Positions 24,701 through 32,287 of a stretch of 64,000 nucleotides of DNA are shown in pieces (position 1 is the stretch's first letter; every line of letters begins with the position of its first letter). The position numbers and the translations under genes were made by a program. The stretch is from Pyxidicoccus trucidator (lineage in GTDB: Bacteria; Myxococcota; Myxococcia; Myxococcales; Myxococcaceae). The notes below the pieces were generated by a model. It searched no databases. It had not been told where the DNA came from and was given only the letters and a program-made list of their open reading frames with translations. The DNA lies in NCBI RefSeq assembly GCF_010894435.1, contig NZ_JAAIXZ010000003.1:372001-436000 (forward strand), in the 5' to 3' direction.

Positions 24701-25177
24701 TCACTCTCCTTTCAGCTGCTCGGGAGGCACACGCACGTGCGTGTCCTCCTTGATGGATGACAGGACGATGGTCGTCTGCGTGCGGGTGACGCCGGCGATG
24801 GTGCGCAGCGTCTCCACGAGGAGCGAGTCGAGCGTCTTCGTGTTCGCCGTCTTGACCTTGAGGATGTACGAGTCCTGGCCGGCCACGCGGTGGCACTCCA
24901 GGATGTCGGGCAGCGCGAGCACCTTCTTCGCGAAGCCCTCGAAGTACTTGGGGTGTTCGATGTTCACCCCGATGAAGGCGGTGATGTCCTTGCCGAGCTT
25001 CGACGCGTCCACCCGCGCCGTGTAGCCGGTGATGACGCCCCGGTCCTCCAGCTTGCGGATGCGCTCGGCCACCGCCGGCTGCGACAGCCCCACCGCGCGC
25101 GACAGCTCCAGCTGCGTGGCGCGACCGTCGCGCTGCAGCAGGTCGACGATGCGGATGTCGAGCTCGTCCAGGGGCAT
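24701..25177 (-). CDS. Lrp/AsnC-family transcriptional regulator
   Basis: A 158-residue regulator. An N-terminal AsnC-type winged helix-turn-helix (residues 3-60, with ATQLELSRAVGLSQPAVAERIRKLEDRGVI split across the turn) is followed by a RAM ligand-binding domain (65-145, with ILECHRVAGQDSYIL and the LRTIAGVTRTQTTIVL strand). These proteins form octamers and respond to amino acids. It is the first gene of a pair with the aminotransferase, and its own promoter region contains an unusually AT-rich stretch, the usual kind of Lrp target. It probably autoregulates and controls the downstream gene. Confidence 0.92.
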   Translation of the reverse strand: MPLDELDIRIVDLLQRDGRATQLELSRAVGLSQPAVAERIRKLEDRGVITGYTARVDASKLGKDITAFIGVNIEHPKYFEGFAKKVLALPDILECHRVAGQDSYILKVKTANTKTLDSLLVETLRTIAGVTRTQTTIVLSSIKEDTHVRVPPEQLKGE

Positions 25178-25190
25178 GGGCTGGGTAGAC

Positions 25191-25243
25191 CTTATTTTTA
25201 TAGGTGGTTCGTGGGTTCGGCGGTTAATTTATATTTGATGTTC
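25191..25243 (-). promoter_or_regulatory. AT-rich promoter/operator region of the lrp-aminotransferase operon
   Basis: Two AT-rich blocks, 25191-25204 (minus strand CTATAAAAATAAG) and 25222-25243 (minus strand AACATCAAATATAAATTAAC), stand out in otherwise very GC-rich DNA just upstream of the regulator's start. TATAAA at 25197-25202 could be a -10 element. AT-rich tracts are preferred by Lrp-family proteins. No exact operator can be defined. Confidence 0.5.
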
Positions 25244-25542
25244 CAAGGATGCAACTGGAGGTTTCTGCCTCTATTGCATGGCTCCCAGGCACCCCCGGAG
25301 GGCGATTGCACGGACGGTGCCGCCCGCTGACACGGCGGGAGCAGCAGTCCGGCGGGCCTTTCCGGGGAGAAGTAGGAAGGGAATGCGCCACGGAGGACTC
25401 CGGCTTGCCCTGTGGGGCGAAGTCGTCTCCTCGCGGTGTGCGCGAGCGGACAGGCGGCGCGTGGGGCGGGCCCACCGGCGGGTGACTCGGTGCGCGGCTG
25501 CGCCGGTGATCCCGGGGGCGCGTAACGGGTAGAGGTAGGAGA

Positions 25543-25646
25543 GGGCTCCGGCGTGGGGCGGCGCTAATCGGCGCGAGGCCGCGTCATGGGTGGATGCGGG
25601 CGAGGGTGCCGGAGTCGGGCGGCGCTACTCGGTGCGCGTCAGCTGG
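25543..25646 (-). repeat. 61-bp-offset duplication of the TraB gene's 3' end
   Basis: The end of the TraB-like gene (plus strand GGCGGCGCTACTCGGTGCGC, stop within CTA at 25625-25627) is repeated 61 bases away as GGCGGCGCTAATCGGCGCGA, with flanking similarity over about 40 bases. A fainter third version lies near 25440-25500. The rest of the gap up to the lrp promoter (25244-25430) shows nothing recognisable. Confidence 0.55.
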
Positions 25647-26557
25647 CGCACGGTGTGGCCCTGTTGCTGGAGGAGGGCGACGAGGCCCTGGGGGCCCACG
25701 ACATGGCCGGCGCCGACGACGATGAAGTGGGTGCGGGGCTGGGCGAGGAGGGCGTCCACGCCGGTGGCCATCTGGGCGTTGCGCTCGAAGAAGATGCGCT
25801 CGTAGACGGGGCGGTAGGTGGCGTCGTTGGCGCCTTCGAGGATGAGGGCGGCCAGGCCGTCCGCGTCACCGGCCTTCCAGGCAGAGATGAGCTGGTCGAG
25901 CACGGCGCCGGCCTCGCGGGTGCGGCGGAGCTGGTCGCGGAGCATGAGGTCCTGGAGGGCGTCCGGGGTACCGGCGAGCATGCGCAGCTGGCCCTCGGCG
26001 GTCTCCAGCTCGAGGACGTCCTTGCCGGCGTCACGGGCGCGGGTGAGGAAGGCGCGGTCCACGCCGTGGCCCTGCTGGTAGCCGGCCTTCTGCAGCTCGG
26101 TGACGCTGAGGACCATGCCCACGAGCCACGGGCGCAGGGGCTCCAGGTTGGCGAGCGCGAGTCCCATGCGCTGGGCGGCGCGGTCCAGGAGCGTCAGGGT
26201 GACGGGGTCCAGGCGCTGGGAGAGGCGCTGGCCGTCGGGGAGCCGGCCGAGCTCCATGACGAGCTTCTGCATGGAGGCCGGGTCCACCTTGTTGACGTCG
26301 ACCTCGACGACGAGGGCGTCGGATTTGGCGAAGGCGGTCTCCATGGACGGGGGAAGGGGCAGCTCGCCCTCCCTGCCCATGTGGATGGAGCCGACGAGGT
26401 AGGCAGTGCCGCCGCGTCCGCGTCCGTCCTTCACCTCCCAGAGGAAGGCGTGCCCGGTGTCGACGGGGGAGTACGGCTTCGCCGCGGGCGTTGAGGCACA
26501 GCCCACACCGAGCAGCGCGGTGAGGAGCAGGGACGACAGCAGGGACAGGCGCTTCAT
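25625..26557 (-). CDS. TraB/GumN-family lipoprotein
   Basis: A 310-residue protein with a lipoprotein signal (LGVGC, acylated Cys20) and a TraB/GumN domain over residues 37-305. It carries the two family GxxH motifs: GSIH at 56-59 followed by conserved acidic residues (VVEVDV), and GAGH near residue 284. TraB-family proteins share a fold with TIKI metalloproteases, which suggests peptidase activity outside the cell membrane, but this has rarely been shown for bacterial members. It lies downstream of the toxin-immunity pair in the same orientation, 86 bases away. Its stop codon is in a tandem duplication. Confidence 0.88.
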   Translation of the reverse strand: MKRLSLLSSLLLTALLGVGCASTPAAKPYSPVDTGHAFLWEVKDGRGRGGTAYLVGSIHMGREGELPLPPSMETAFAKSDALVVEVDVNKVDPASMQKLVMELGRLPDGQRLSQRLDPVTLTLLDRAAQRMGLALANLEPLRPWLVGMVLSVTELQKAGYQQGHGVDRAFLTRARDAGKDVLELETAEGQLRMLAGTPDALQDLMLRDQLRRTREAGAVLDQLISAWKAGDADGLAALILEGANDATYRPVYERIFFERNAQMATGVDALLAQPRTHFIVVGAGHVVGPQGLVALLQQQGHTVRQLTRTE

Positions 26558-26643
26558 GGCGTGCGGTTCCCCCGTGGGTGACGGAGGCTATCGAAACACC
26601 GGCGCGAGGGCCGCGTCGAGATGCCCGGGGTGCGAGTGGGGCG

Positions 26644-27246
26644 TCAGAGAATCACGCCGGGCAGGGTGTCGAGGACGGCGCGAAGGGCTTCCGCCGTGGT
26701 GTCGTTGCGCTTCGCCACTGCTGGAGCGAGATACGTCACGGCCTTGGTTCCTGGTGGAGCGTCCGTGAAGGAGTCGACGGTGATGCGCATGATGCCGGGC
26801 CACTGGAGGGCGAGTAGCTCGCTCTTGCGGGACCCCGGGTCGAGGATGGAGAAGCAGGGCCAGGTGGGGAGCTTCAGGGTGCTGAGGTCACAGTCGATGA
26901 AGCGGCATCCGTCCAGACGTGCCTCGGTGAAGTCGCAATCCTCGACGCTGCCGAGTTCAGGATGGTCCGCATAGGGCCAGCGGCCGAAGTCATTGCCCGT
27001 CATTGTGCCGGTGAAGCGACACCCCTTCAGGATGACGCCCTCCCAAAGAAAGTTCTTTAGCTCCCGCTTGACGTCTACGGCGCAGTCGATGAGCTGCGTC
27101 CTGGTAATTACTAGCGCCCTTGTTGGGACCTTGATGATGAGACTGCATCGTCTCAGGGTCAGGTGGTGACCCAGGTAATAGAGCTCCGTCTTGCTGTCGA
27201 GTTCCAGCCGCTCACCCGTGATTTCCCGATCGCTGAATTGAATCAT
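26644..27246 (-). CDS. Putative immunity protein of the SitA-type toxin (pentapeptide-like)
   Basis: A 200-residue cytoplasmic-looking protein without a signal peptide. Its first 135 residues contain repeated right-handed-helix-like pentapeptide patterns (LTLRRCSLI, LIDCAVDV, VILKGCRFTG, CDFTEARLDGCRFIDCDLSTLKL split by turns). The C-terminal 60 residues are unlike known domains. It starts 22 bases after the stop of the SitA-like toxin gene. This is the place and orientation of sitI immunity genes in Myxococcus sit cassettes. Codon use is less GC-biased than its neighbours. Immunity function is inferred from position. Confidence 0.65.
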   Translation of the reverse strand: MIQFSDREITGERLELDSKTELYYLGHHLTLRRCSLIIKVPTRALVITRTQLIDCAVDVKRELKNFLWEGVILKGCRFTGTMTGNDFGRWPYADHPELGSVEDCDFTEARLDGCRFIDCDLSTLKLPTWPCFSILDPGSRKSELLALQWPGIMRITVDSFTDAPPGTKAVTYLAPAVAKRNDTTAEALRAVLDTLPGVIL

Positions 27247-27268
27247 GGCGGTCCATCGCTCGCTGAAG

Positions 27269-28738
27269 TCAGAAGGTGATCATCCGGAAGAGAAGGCCTG
27301 CCATCCGCTGGCCATGCAGGGCGAGGTTCGATGCTGTCCCTGAGAGAACCTCGTAGTGGTAGCCCGTTCTCGGATCAACTGCATCGACCCCGGTCCTGCT
27401 CCATCGAAGCTGCGGAAACTCCGCTATCATCTGCTTCTCCACGAAGCGTCCTCGGGCCTCGCGTTCGAGCAGGCGCGCCAACCAGTGCTCTCCCCGACCC
27501 GCAGCCTTTGTGATGGCATCGCGCTCTACCTGCGTGAGTCGGTGGGGGCCCCATTGCTCGGCTACGCGGGTCGCCGCCGCCTGAAGCTTGTCCCCCGTGG
27601 GGTCGGCTGTCGGGATGTCCTTCAGTGGTTTGTTCGCGGGGACGTGCCAGCGCTGGCCATTGAAGACCACTTGCCTGTTTCCACCCTGGTGCCGGATGAC
27701 AGAGGTGGCCGCGACCTCTGCTTCAACGGCTGCCGCGCTCGCCGGTCGCCGCGTCGTCACGGCGAAGGTGCCCTCGGACGAGGCAGCCACCGTCTCCACC
27801 TCGGCCAGCGTCGCCAGCCTCAGCCCGCCCTGAGCCTCGGCCTGGACCGCCGCCTGGGTGTATCCCGGCAGCTTGGGCACCTTCTGCGCCAGCTTCGCCG
27901 TCGTGCCGCCCAGGGCCGCAGTGGCAACCATCACCAGTACGCGCGCGGTGTTCTCCCCCATCACCCGGCCGAACTTCTCTCCCGCGTCGCTCAGTTCCTC
28001 GAAGGAAGTGGCGCGGTTGGCGTCCTCCACCAGCCGCACCCAGCCGCGCATGAGGCTCCACACGGTGTCCACGCCCAGCCAGGCCAGCAGGACGACTGTC
28101 AGTCCAGCCGCCACCGCTTTCGAGGCCGGTTCGGGTATCGCCCACAGCATTAGATATAGGCTGGCCGTCCACACCAGCATGGAGAGCACGGCGGACGGCT
28201 GCACCATGCCCTTGAGCGCGTGGCGCGTCTCCTCCAGCACCGAGCCGAAGGAAATGGCCAGGGCGAGGGTGTACCTGTCCTCACCGCGCACGGTGGGCCC
28301 ATCCACCAGCAGGCGCAGGCAGTCACCACCACCCTGGGTACGCTCGCACCAGCGCAGGTACTCGCGCGTCAGCTCCGCTTCGGCTGGGGGCGCGGAGGCG
28401 CTCACATTCACGGCCGCCACACGGACGACGCGTTCGCGTGTCACACCCGCCACGGCTTCGTGCGCCGGTGCGAAGAGTCTCCGAGCTTCTTCCTGAGGCC
28501 GCGCCCCGGGCCGGGCTTCGCGAGCCAGCCGAGTCACCGCCTCGGTGAAGTCGTCCTCATCCACCTCCACCGGTTCCACCGACACCGTGCGCGGCGAGAC
28601 GACATGCACCCGGTACCGGGCCGCACCAGGCCCCACCTCGCGCTCCTCCGCATCCCACGAAGCACGCGCGACACGGGGCGCACCGCCACAGGCGGTCACC
28701 AGCATCAACAGGGCGGCGCCCACCTGACGGAACATCAT
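27269..28738 (-). CDS. SitA5-type polymorphic lipoprotein toxin
   Basis: A 489-residue protein. It has a lipoprotein signal (LVTACGG, Cys at 17), then a conserved delivery region with an acidic segment and the pair REYLRWCERTQGGGDCLRLL (a likely disulfide). Two hydrophobic segments around residues 175-225 follow, then LVEDANRATSFEELSDAGEKFG. The C-terminal 110-140 residues are a variable toxin domain ending in GVDAVDPRTGYHYEVLSGT and RMAGLLFRMITF, which looks like a nuclease-type core. Sit toxins pass between Myxococcus cells by TraA/TraB outer-membrane exchange and kill kin that lack immunity. Family assignment is from recognised sequence pattern, and the toxic activity is inferred. Confidence 0.82.
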   Translation of the reverse strand: MMFRQVGAALLMLVTACGGAPRVARASWDAEEREVGPGAARYRVHVVSPRTVSVEPVEVDEDDFTEAVTRLAREARPGARPQEEARRLFAPAHEAVAGVTRERVVRVAAVNVSASAPPAEAELTREYLRWCERTQGGGDCLRLLVDGPTVRGEDRYTLALAISFGSVLEETRHALKGMVQPSAVLSMLVWTASLYLMLWAIPEPASKAVAAGLTVVLLAWLGVDTVWSLMRGWVRLVEDANRATSFEELSDAGEKFGRVMGENTARVLVMVATAALGGTTAKLAQKVPKLPGYTQAAVQAEAQGGLRLATLAEVETVAASSEGTFAVTTRRPASAAAVEAEVAATSVIRHQGGNRQVVFNGQRWHVPANKPLKDIPTADPTGDKLQAAATRVAEQWGPHRLTQVERDAITKAAGRGEHWLARLLEREARGRFVEKQMIAEFPQLRWSRTGVDAVDPRTGYHYEVLSGTASNLALHGQRMAGLLFRMITF

Positions 28739-28785
28739 GGAACCCCTCGGCTGCCTTCCAACCCTGTCCTGACACCCATTGCGCT

Positions 28786-29706
28786 TCACGGAAGCATCAC
28801 TCCCTGGACGATGGCCGTCCTGCCGCCCTCCGCCTCCCACACCCTGAGGGTGAAGGGGCCCTGGGCCTTCTCATCTGCGACTTCCGCCTCCACGACCAGC
28901 TTGAGCGTACGGCCCGCGAGGATGGGCTCCTTGGGCCACACTGCCAGCACCCTCAGCTCCATGCCCTTCCTGTCCTCCATCACCACCTTCGCGTCCTGTG
29001 CCGTCCAGGGAGCCGCGCCCTCGGGGTTCTTCAAGAGCATCGTCACGGCCACGCGCCCGGCGGCACGGAAGCTCGCTACGGCTCCGTCCAGCAGCATGGA
29101 ACTCGTAGGGGACGCCCTCGCGCTCGGGTTCTTGCTCCAGACCCTGAACGCTTCCTCTTCGAGGAGGCCCAATGCGTGAAGCCCCGCGAGCCCCCCGGGG
29201 CCGGCGTTCTCGGCGCGGAGCCGGGCGTTCTCCTGTTGAAGCTGGCGGACCTGCTCGTCCCTGACCTCCAGCTCCTGGCGAAAGGATTCCACTGTGCGGG
29301 TCAGTCGGTGCACGTCCACCAGCGGCGTAGCCTGGGCGGGGTGCACGACCAGCAGCAAGGCCGCGCTCGTTGGAGCGGCGGCGCCCTGGAAGCGCACGGT
29401 CAGCCGCAACCGCTCGCCTGTTGCCAGCTTCTCGGAGGGCACCAGCTTGAGGCTGCTCGGCCCGGGCTCCGCTTGCGTGAAGCGATCCGCGCTGTCGAGC
29501 GCCAGGGAACCTGGAACGAGCGCCCCGTCGAAGTTGATGAGGGTGGTCTGGCCCGGGCTGATGCAGACCCGGGCGGTCTCCGCCGTGGCCGTCGCGGGAA
29601 GCTCCACGTGATGAACACCTGTCTGACAGGGCGAGGACGCCGGCTCCACGGAGGCAGGCCCGGTCAGCAGGACCGGCAGCAGCAGGGCAAGAGGCGAGGC
29701 GAGCAT
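28786..29706 (-). CDS. DUF2381-family protein
   Basis: A 306-residue protein with a signal peptide (MLASPLALLLPVLLTG), an N-terminal beta-rich domain (residues about 30-125, with VHHVELPATATAE and ISPGQTTLINFDG), a coiled coil (about 130-165, VRQLQQENARLRAEN), and a C-terminal beta-rich domain (190-300). This architecture is that of DUF2381, a family found essentially in myxobacteria. Its function is unknown. It sits between a membrane Ser/Thr kinase and the SitA-like toxin, all on one strand with gaps of 47 and 99 bases, which suggests joint expression and possibly a role in the same surface process. Confidence 0.8.
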   Translation of the reverse strand: MLASPLALLLPVLLTGPASVEPASSPCQTGVHHVELPATATAETARVCISPGQTTLINFDGALVPGSLALDSADRFTQAEPGPSSLKLVPSEKLATGERLRLTVRFQGAAAPTSAALLLVVHPAQATPLVDVHRLTRTVESFRQELEVRDEQVRQLQQENARLRAENAGPGGLAGLHALGLLEEEAFRVWSKNPSARASPTSSMLLDGAVASFRAAGRVAVTMLLKNPEGAAPWTAQDAKVVMEDRKGMELRVLAVWPKEPILAGRTLKLVVEAEVADEKAQGPFTLRVWEAEGGRTAIVQGVMLP

Positions 29707-29805
29707 GAAGCAAGACCTTCAGGGATGGAGCGCAGGAGCAGTACCTGACACGTCGCCTCTATCATGCCCGGCGTGGGCCTTGCGTCAGCCCGGGCCGGGA
29801 GGGCC

Positions 29806-31788
29806 CTACTCGAAGCGGTTCACCGCCCTGATGCGGCCAACGGAGAAGACCCTGGCTTCGGTCGGGTTGCCGCCGGGCTCGAACTCGAGCCCCCGTTGGC
29901 TGCCGATATCCAGCATCTCCAGGCAGACGGGGACGGTGCGGTCCGTGTCCCTGAGCTTTACCTGGGTAATCCTGCCGTAGACGCGGTCTCCGAAGACGAG
30001 CCGACCGGAGGCCAGGGAGCCATTCGGGATGTCTCCAAAGTCACGTCCAACGAGGAAGACCGAGGTCCAGCCCTCGCGCACTGTGAGGTAGCGGTTCCCC
30101 GAGCCTCCGAAGCTCCAGTCCAATTTGTCCCCCACGGCGATATCGAGCTGCTTCATGGTCTCGATGGCGCCGGGCGGACAGGGCTCGGAGGGAGGCCTCT
30201 CGCGTACCTGGGCTCCCGGGCAGCCGAGCAACGTGCACGCTGCCGTCGCCACCTTGAACGTCTTGCCCGCGCTGCTCCGTCCTCGGGTTGGCGGCGTGGG
30301 TTGCTGGGTCGTCCCAGCGGGGTTCTGCGTCTTCACGGGGGCCGGTTCCTTCGGAGTCATCGCCGGGTGGGTGACGGCCGCAGGGGTGGGGGCTTCTCCG
30401 GATGCGACTGCGGCTCCGGTACTCTCCGGCGGCTGCTCTGACGGCGCCACTTTCCCGCCTGTACCCAGACCGACTCCTCCTCCGGTGAAAGACAAGGATC
30501 GCGCTCCGCTGAGGTACGCGGCCATCAGGACCGCACCCAGCACCGCGAGCAGACCCACCAACGCCACGGCCCGCGGGAAGTGGCCCGGTCCGGGCACACG
30601 CGGCTCTGGGGCCACGACGCCCGCCGGGAGCTGCGTCGCCGTCTCCGTGCCGGAGAAGGGAGCTGTGGACGTTGCTTCTTCGGCAGGTGACGCGGGAGAC
30701 ACAGCTGGAGCTGGTGACGGAACAGCCGGCGCCGGAGAAGCATCAGAAGCAGGCGACAGGGCCGCGCCGGGTCGAGGCCAGCGCTTCCCTCGTCGCGGCC
30801 GAAGCTCCTCCCTGACTTCATTGAACCAGCCCACCTCCTCGTCCGCGTCCGGCCCAGGGCGCGTGGTGACGTTGTGCGCGTCATGGACGTCGCACAGGGG
30901 CACATGCCAGTCCGGCGTGTCCCGTGTCAGCAAGTCCTCCACCTCTGCGACCAGCGTCTCCGAGTCCGGCCGGTGCTCCGGCCGTACCTCCAGGAGTCGC
31001 AGGCACAGCGCGCTCAACTCCTCGGGCACGCGGCCATCGCGGGCATGGGGTGCCACGAGAGGCCGGGAGTCGACCGCCGCCTCATCGTCATCCTCGCCCA
31101 CGTGAAAGGGCTTCCTGCCCGTCAGCAGCCAGTAGAGCACCACCCCCAGGGCGTAGACGTCATCCGCGGGCGCGGAGCGGTAGTGCGCGTCGGGACTCCC
31201 CTGGTGCTCCCGGTGGAAGCGCCACGCCTCCGGGCTCAGGTACGCACGCGTACCCGGAGGCAGCGAGCCACCCGTGATTCGGGACGTGTCCTCGTGGCTG
31301 CCCACGCCCAGGTCCACGAGCACGGCCTCACCGTCCGTCTCGCGCACGAGGACGTTGGCTTCCTTCACGTCGCGGTGGAGCGCCCGGCCTTCATGGAGGG
31401 CCCGCAGCGCTCGCGCCACGCCGAGCACCCGGAGCAGCACCGCATGCGCGGACGGGTTCTCCAGCTCCGCCCAGACGTCCAGCCGGCGTCCCTCGACGTA
31501 CTCCATGATGACGACGAGGAAGCGGGGCGCCTTGTCCGGCCAATGCCAGTACCCCAGCAGGCGCACGACGTTGGGGTGCTTCACCCGCGCCAGCATGAGC
31601 AGCTCCCGCTCGCCCCAGTCTCCCAGGCCCGCCAGGGGAAGCAGCTTCAACGCGTAGTGCTGCCCGCCCCGCTCGGCGAGGTACACGGTTCCGAAGCCGC
31701 CCTGTCCGAGCAGCGCCTCCAGGACATACCCGCCTACGTCGTCGCCGGGTGCGGGCTCGGGCGGCGGGGCTCTGTCGCGTGGGTGCAT
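29806..31788 (-). CDS. Membrane-anchored Hanks-type Ser/Thr protein kinase
   Basis: A 660-residue kinase. The catalytic domain spans about residues 22-300: glycine loop GQGGFGTVY, Lys in YALKLL, HRDVKEANVLV catalytic loop, DLG in place of DFG, and an ESPEAW-like APE motif (LSPEAWRF). A Pro/Ala/Ser-rich juxtamembrane linker (about 370-450) and one transmembrane helix (near 460-480) follow. An extracytoplasmic region of about 150 residues contains three or four cysteines (ACTLLGCPG). It would phosphorylate Ser/Thr targets in response to an outside signal. The start chosen directly precedes the kinase fold. DUF2381 lies immediately downstream. Confidence 0.88.
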   Translation of the reverse strand: MHPRDRAPPPEPAPGDDVGGYVLEALLGQGGFGTVYLAERGGQHYALKLLPLAGLGDWGERELLMLARVKHPNVVRLLGYWHWPDKAPRFLVVIMEYVEGRRLDVWAELENPSAHAVLLRVLGVARALRALHEGRALHRDVKEANVLVRETDGEAVLVDLGVGSHEDTSRITGGSLPPGTRAYLSPEAWRFHREHQGSPDAHYRSAPADDVYALGVVLYWLLTGRKPFHVGEDDDEAAVDSRPLVAPHARDGRVPEELSALCLRLLEVRPEHRPDSETLVAEVEDLLTRDTPDWHVPLCDVHDAHNVTTRPGPDADEEVGWFNEVREELRPRRGKRWPRPGAALSPASDASPAPAVPSPAPAVSPASPAEEATSTAPFSGTETATQLPAGVVAPEPRVPGPGHFPRAVALVGLLAVLGAVLMAAYLSGARSLSFTGGGVGLGTGGKVAPSEQPPESTGAAVASGEAPTPAAVTHPAMTPKEPAPVKTQNPAGTTQQPTPPTRGRSSAGKTFKVATAACTLLGCPGAQVRERPPSEPCPPGAIETMKQLDIAVGDKLDWSFGGSGNRYLTVREGWTSVFLVGRDFGDIPNGSLASGRLVFGDRVYGRITQVKLRDTDRTVPVCLEMLDIGSQRGLEFEPGGNPTEARVFSVGRIRAVNRFE

Positions 31789-31912
31789 GGGATTGTCAGG
31801 GAAGGCCAGCAGTGCGCACGAAGGGAGTTGACCCGAGAGGTTACGCCGTGGAGGCAACCTGATGGTATGACGCCAGCGCAGCGGAGGCTCCTCCAGCCCC
31901 GCTCCCCCGCCC

Positions 31913-32269
31913 ATGAACGAGAAGCTGGCAGCAGTGATTGGAAAGGCCGCCCGTGCCGCCCGGGAACACCTGGGCCTCACCCAGGTCGAGGTGGCCAGGC
32001 TGATGGACCTCTCTCCCATCGTCTACAACCGGCTGGAGCGCGGGAGGATGCTCCCCAGCGTCTCCACGCTGTTCCGGCTCTGCGAGACGCTCAAGGTCTC
32101 TCCGGAGGTCTTGCTCGGGTTCAGCCGCCCCACGGCGAAGGGGAAGGGCGGGGACAAGTCCTTCGCGGACGACCCGCCGTCGCTGCACCACCTGACGGTC
32201 CTCGCGCGGAAGATGGATGAGCCCCAGCGTCAGGCGCTCATCCACATGGCGAAGGTCCTCCTGCGCTGA
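31913..32269 (+). CDS. XRE-family helix-turn-helix regulator
   Basis: A 118-residue protein. Residues 10-67 form an XRE/HTH_3 DNA-binding domain (ARAAREHLGLTQVEVARLMD, then SPIVYNRLERGRMLPSVSTL). The rest is a short helical tail (HLTVLARKMDEPQRQALIHM). It is divergent from the membrane kinase and convergent with the second kinase. A clear paralogue lies at 55366-55734, sharing the N-terminal layout, the RLERGxMLPSV element and the tail type. The target is unknown. Overlapping divergent promoters with the kinase suggest that it may regulate it. Confidence 0.88.
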   Translation: MNEKLAAVIGKAARAAREHLGLTQVEVARLMDLSPIVYNRLERGRMLPSVSTLFRLCETLKVSPEVLLGFSRPTAKGKGGDKSFADDPPSLHHLTVLARKMDEPQRQALIHMAKVLLR

Positions 32270-32287
32270 AGCAAGAGGGCCGGCCGC

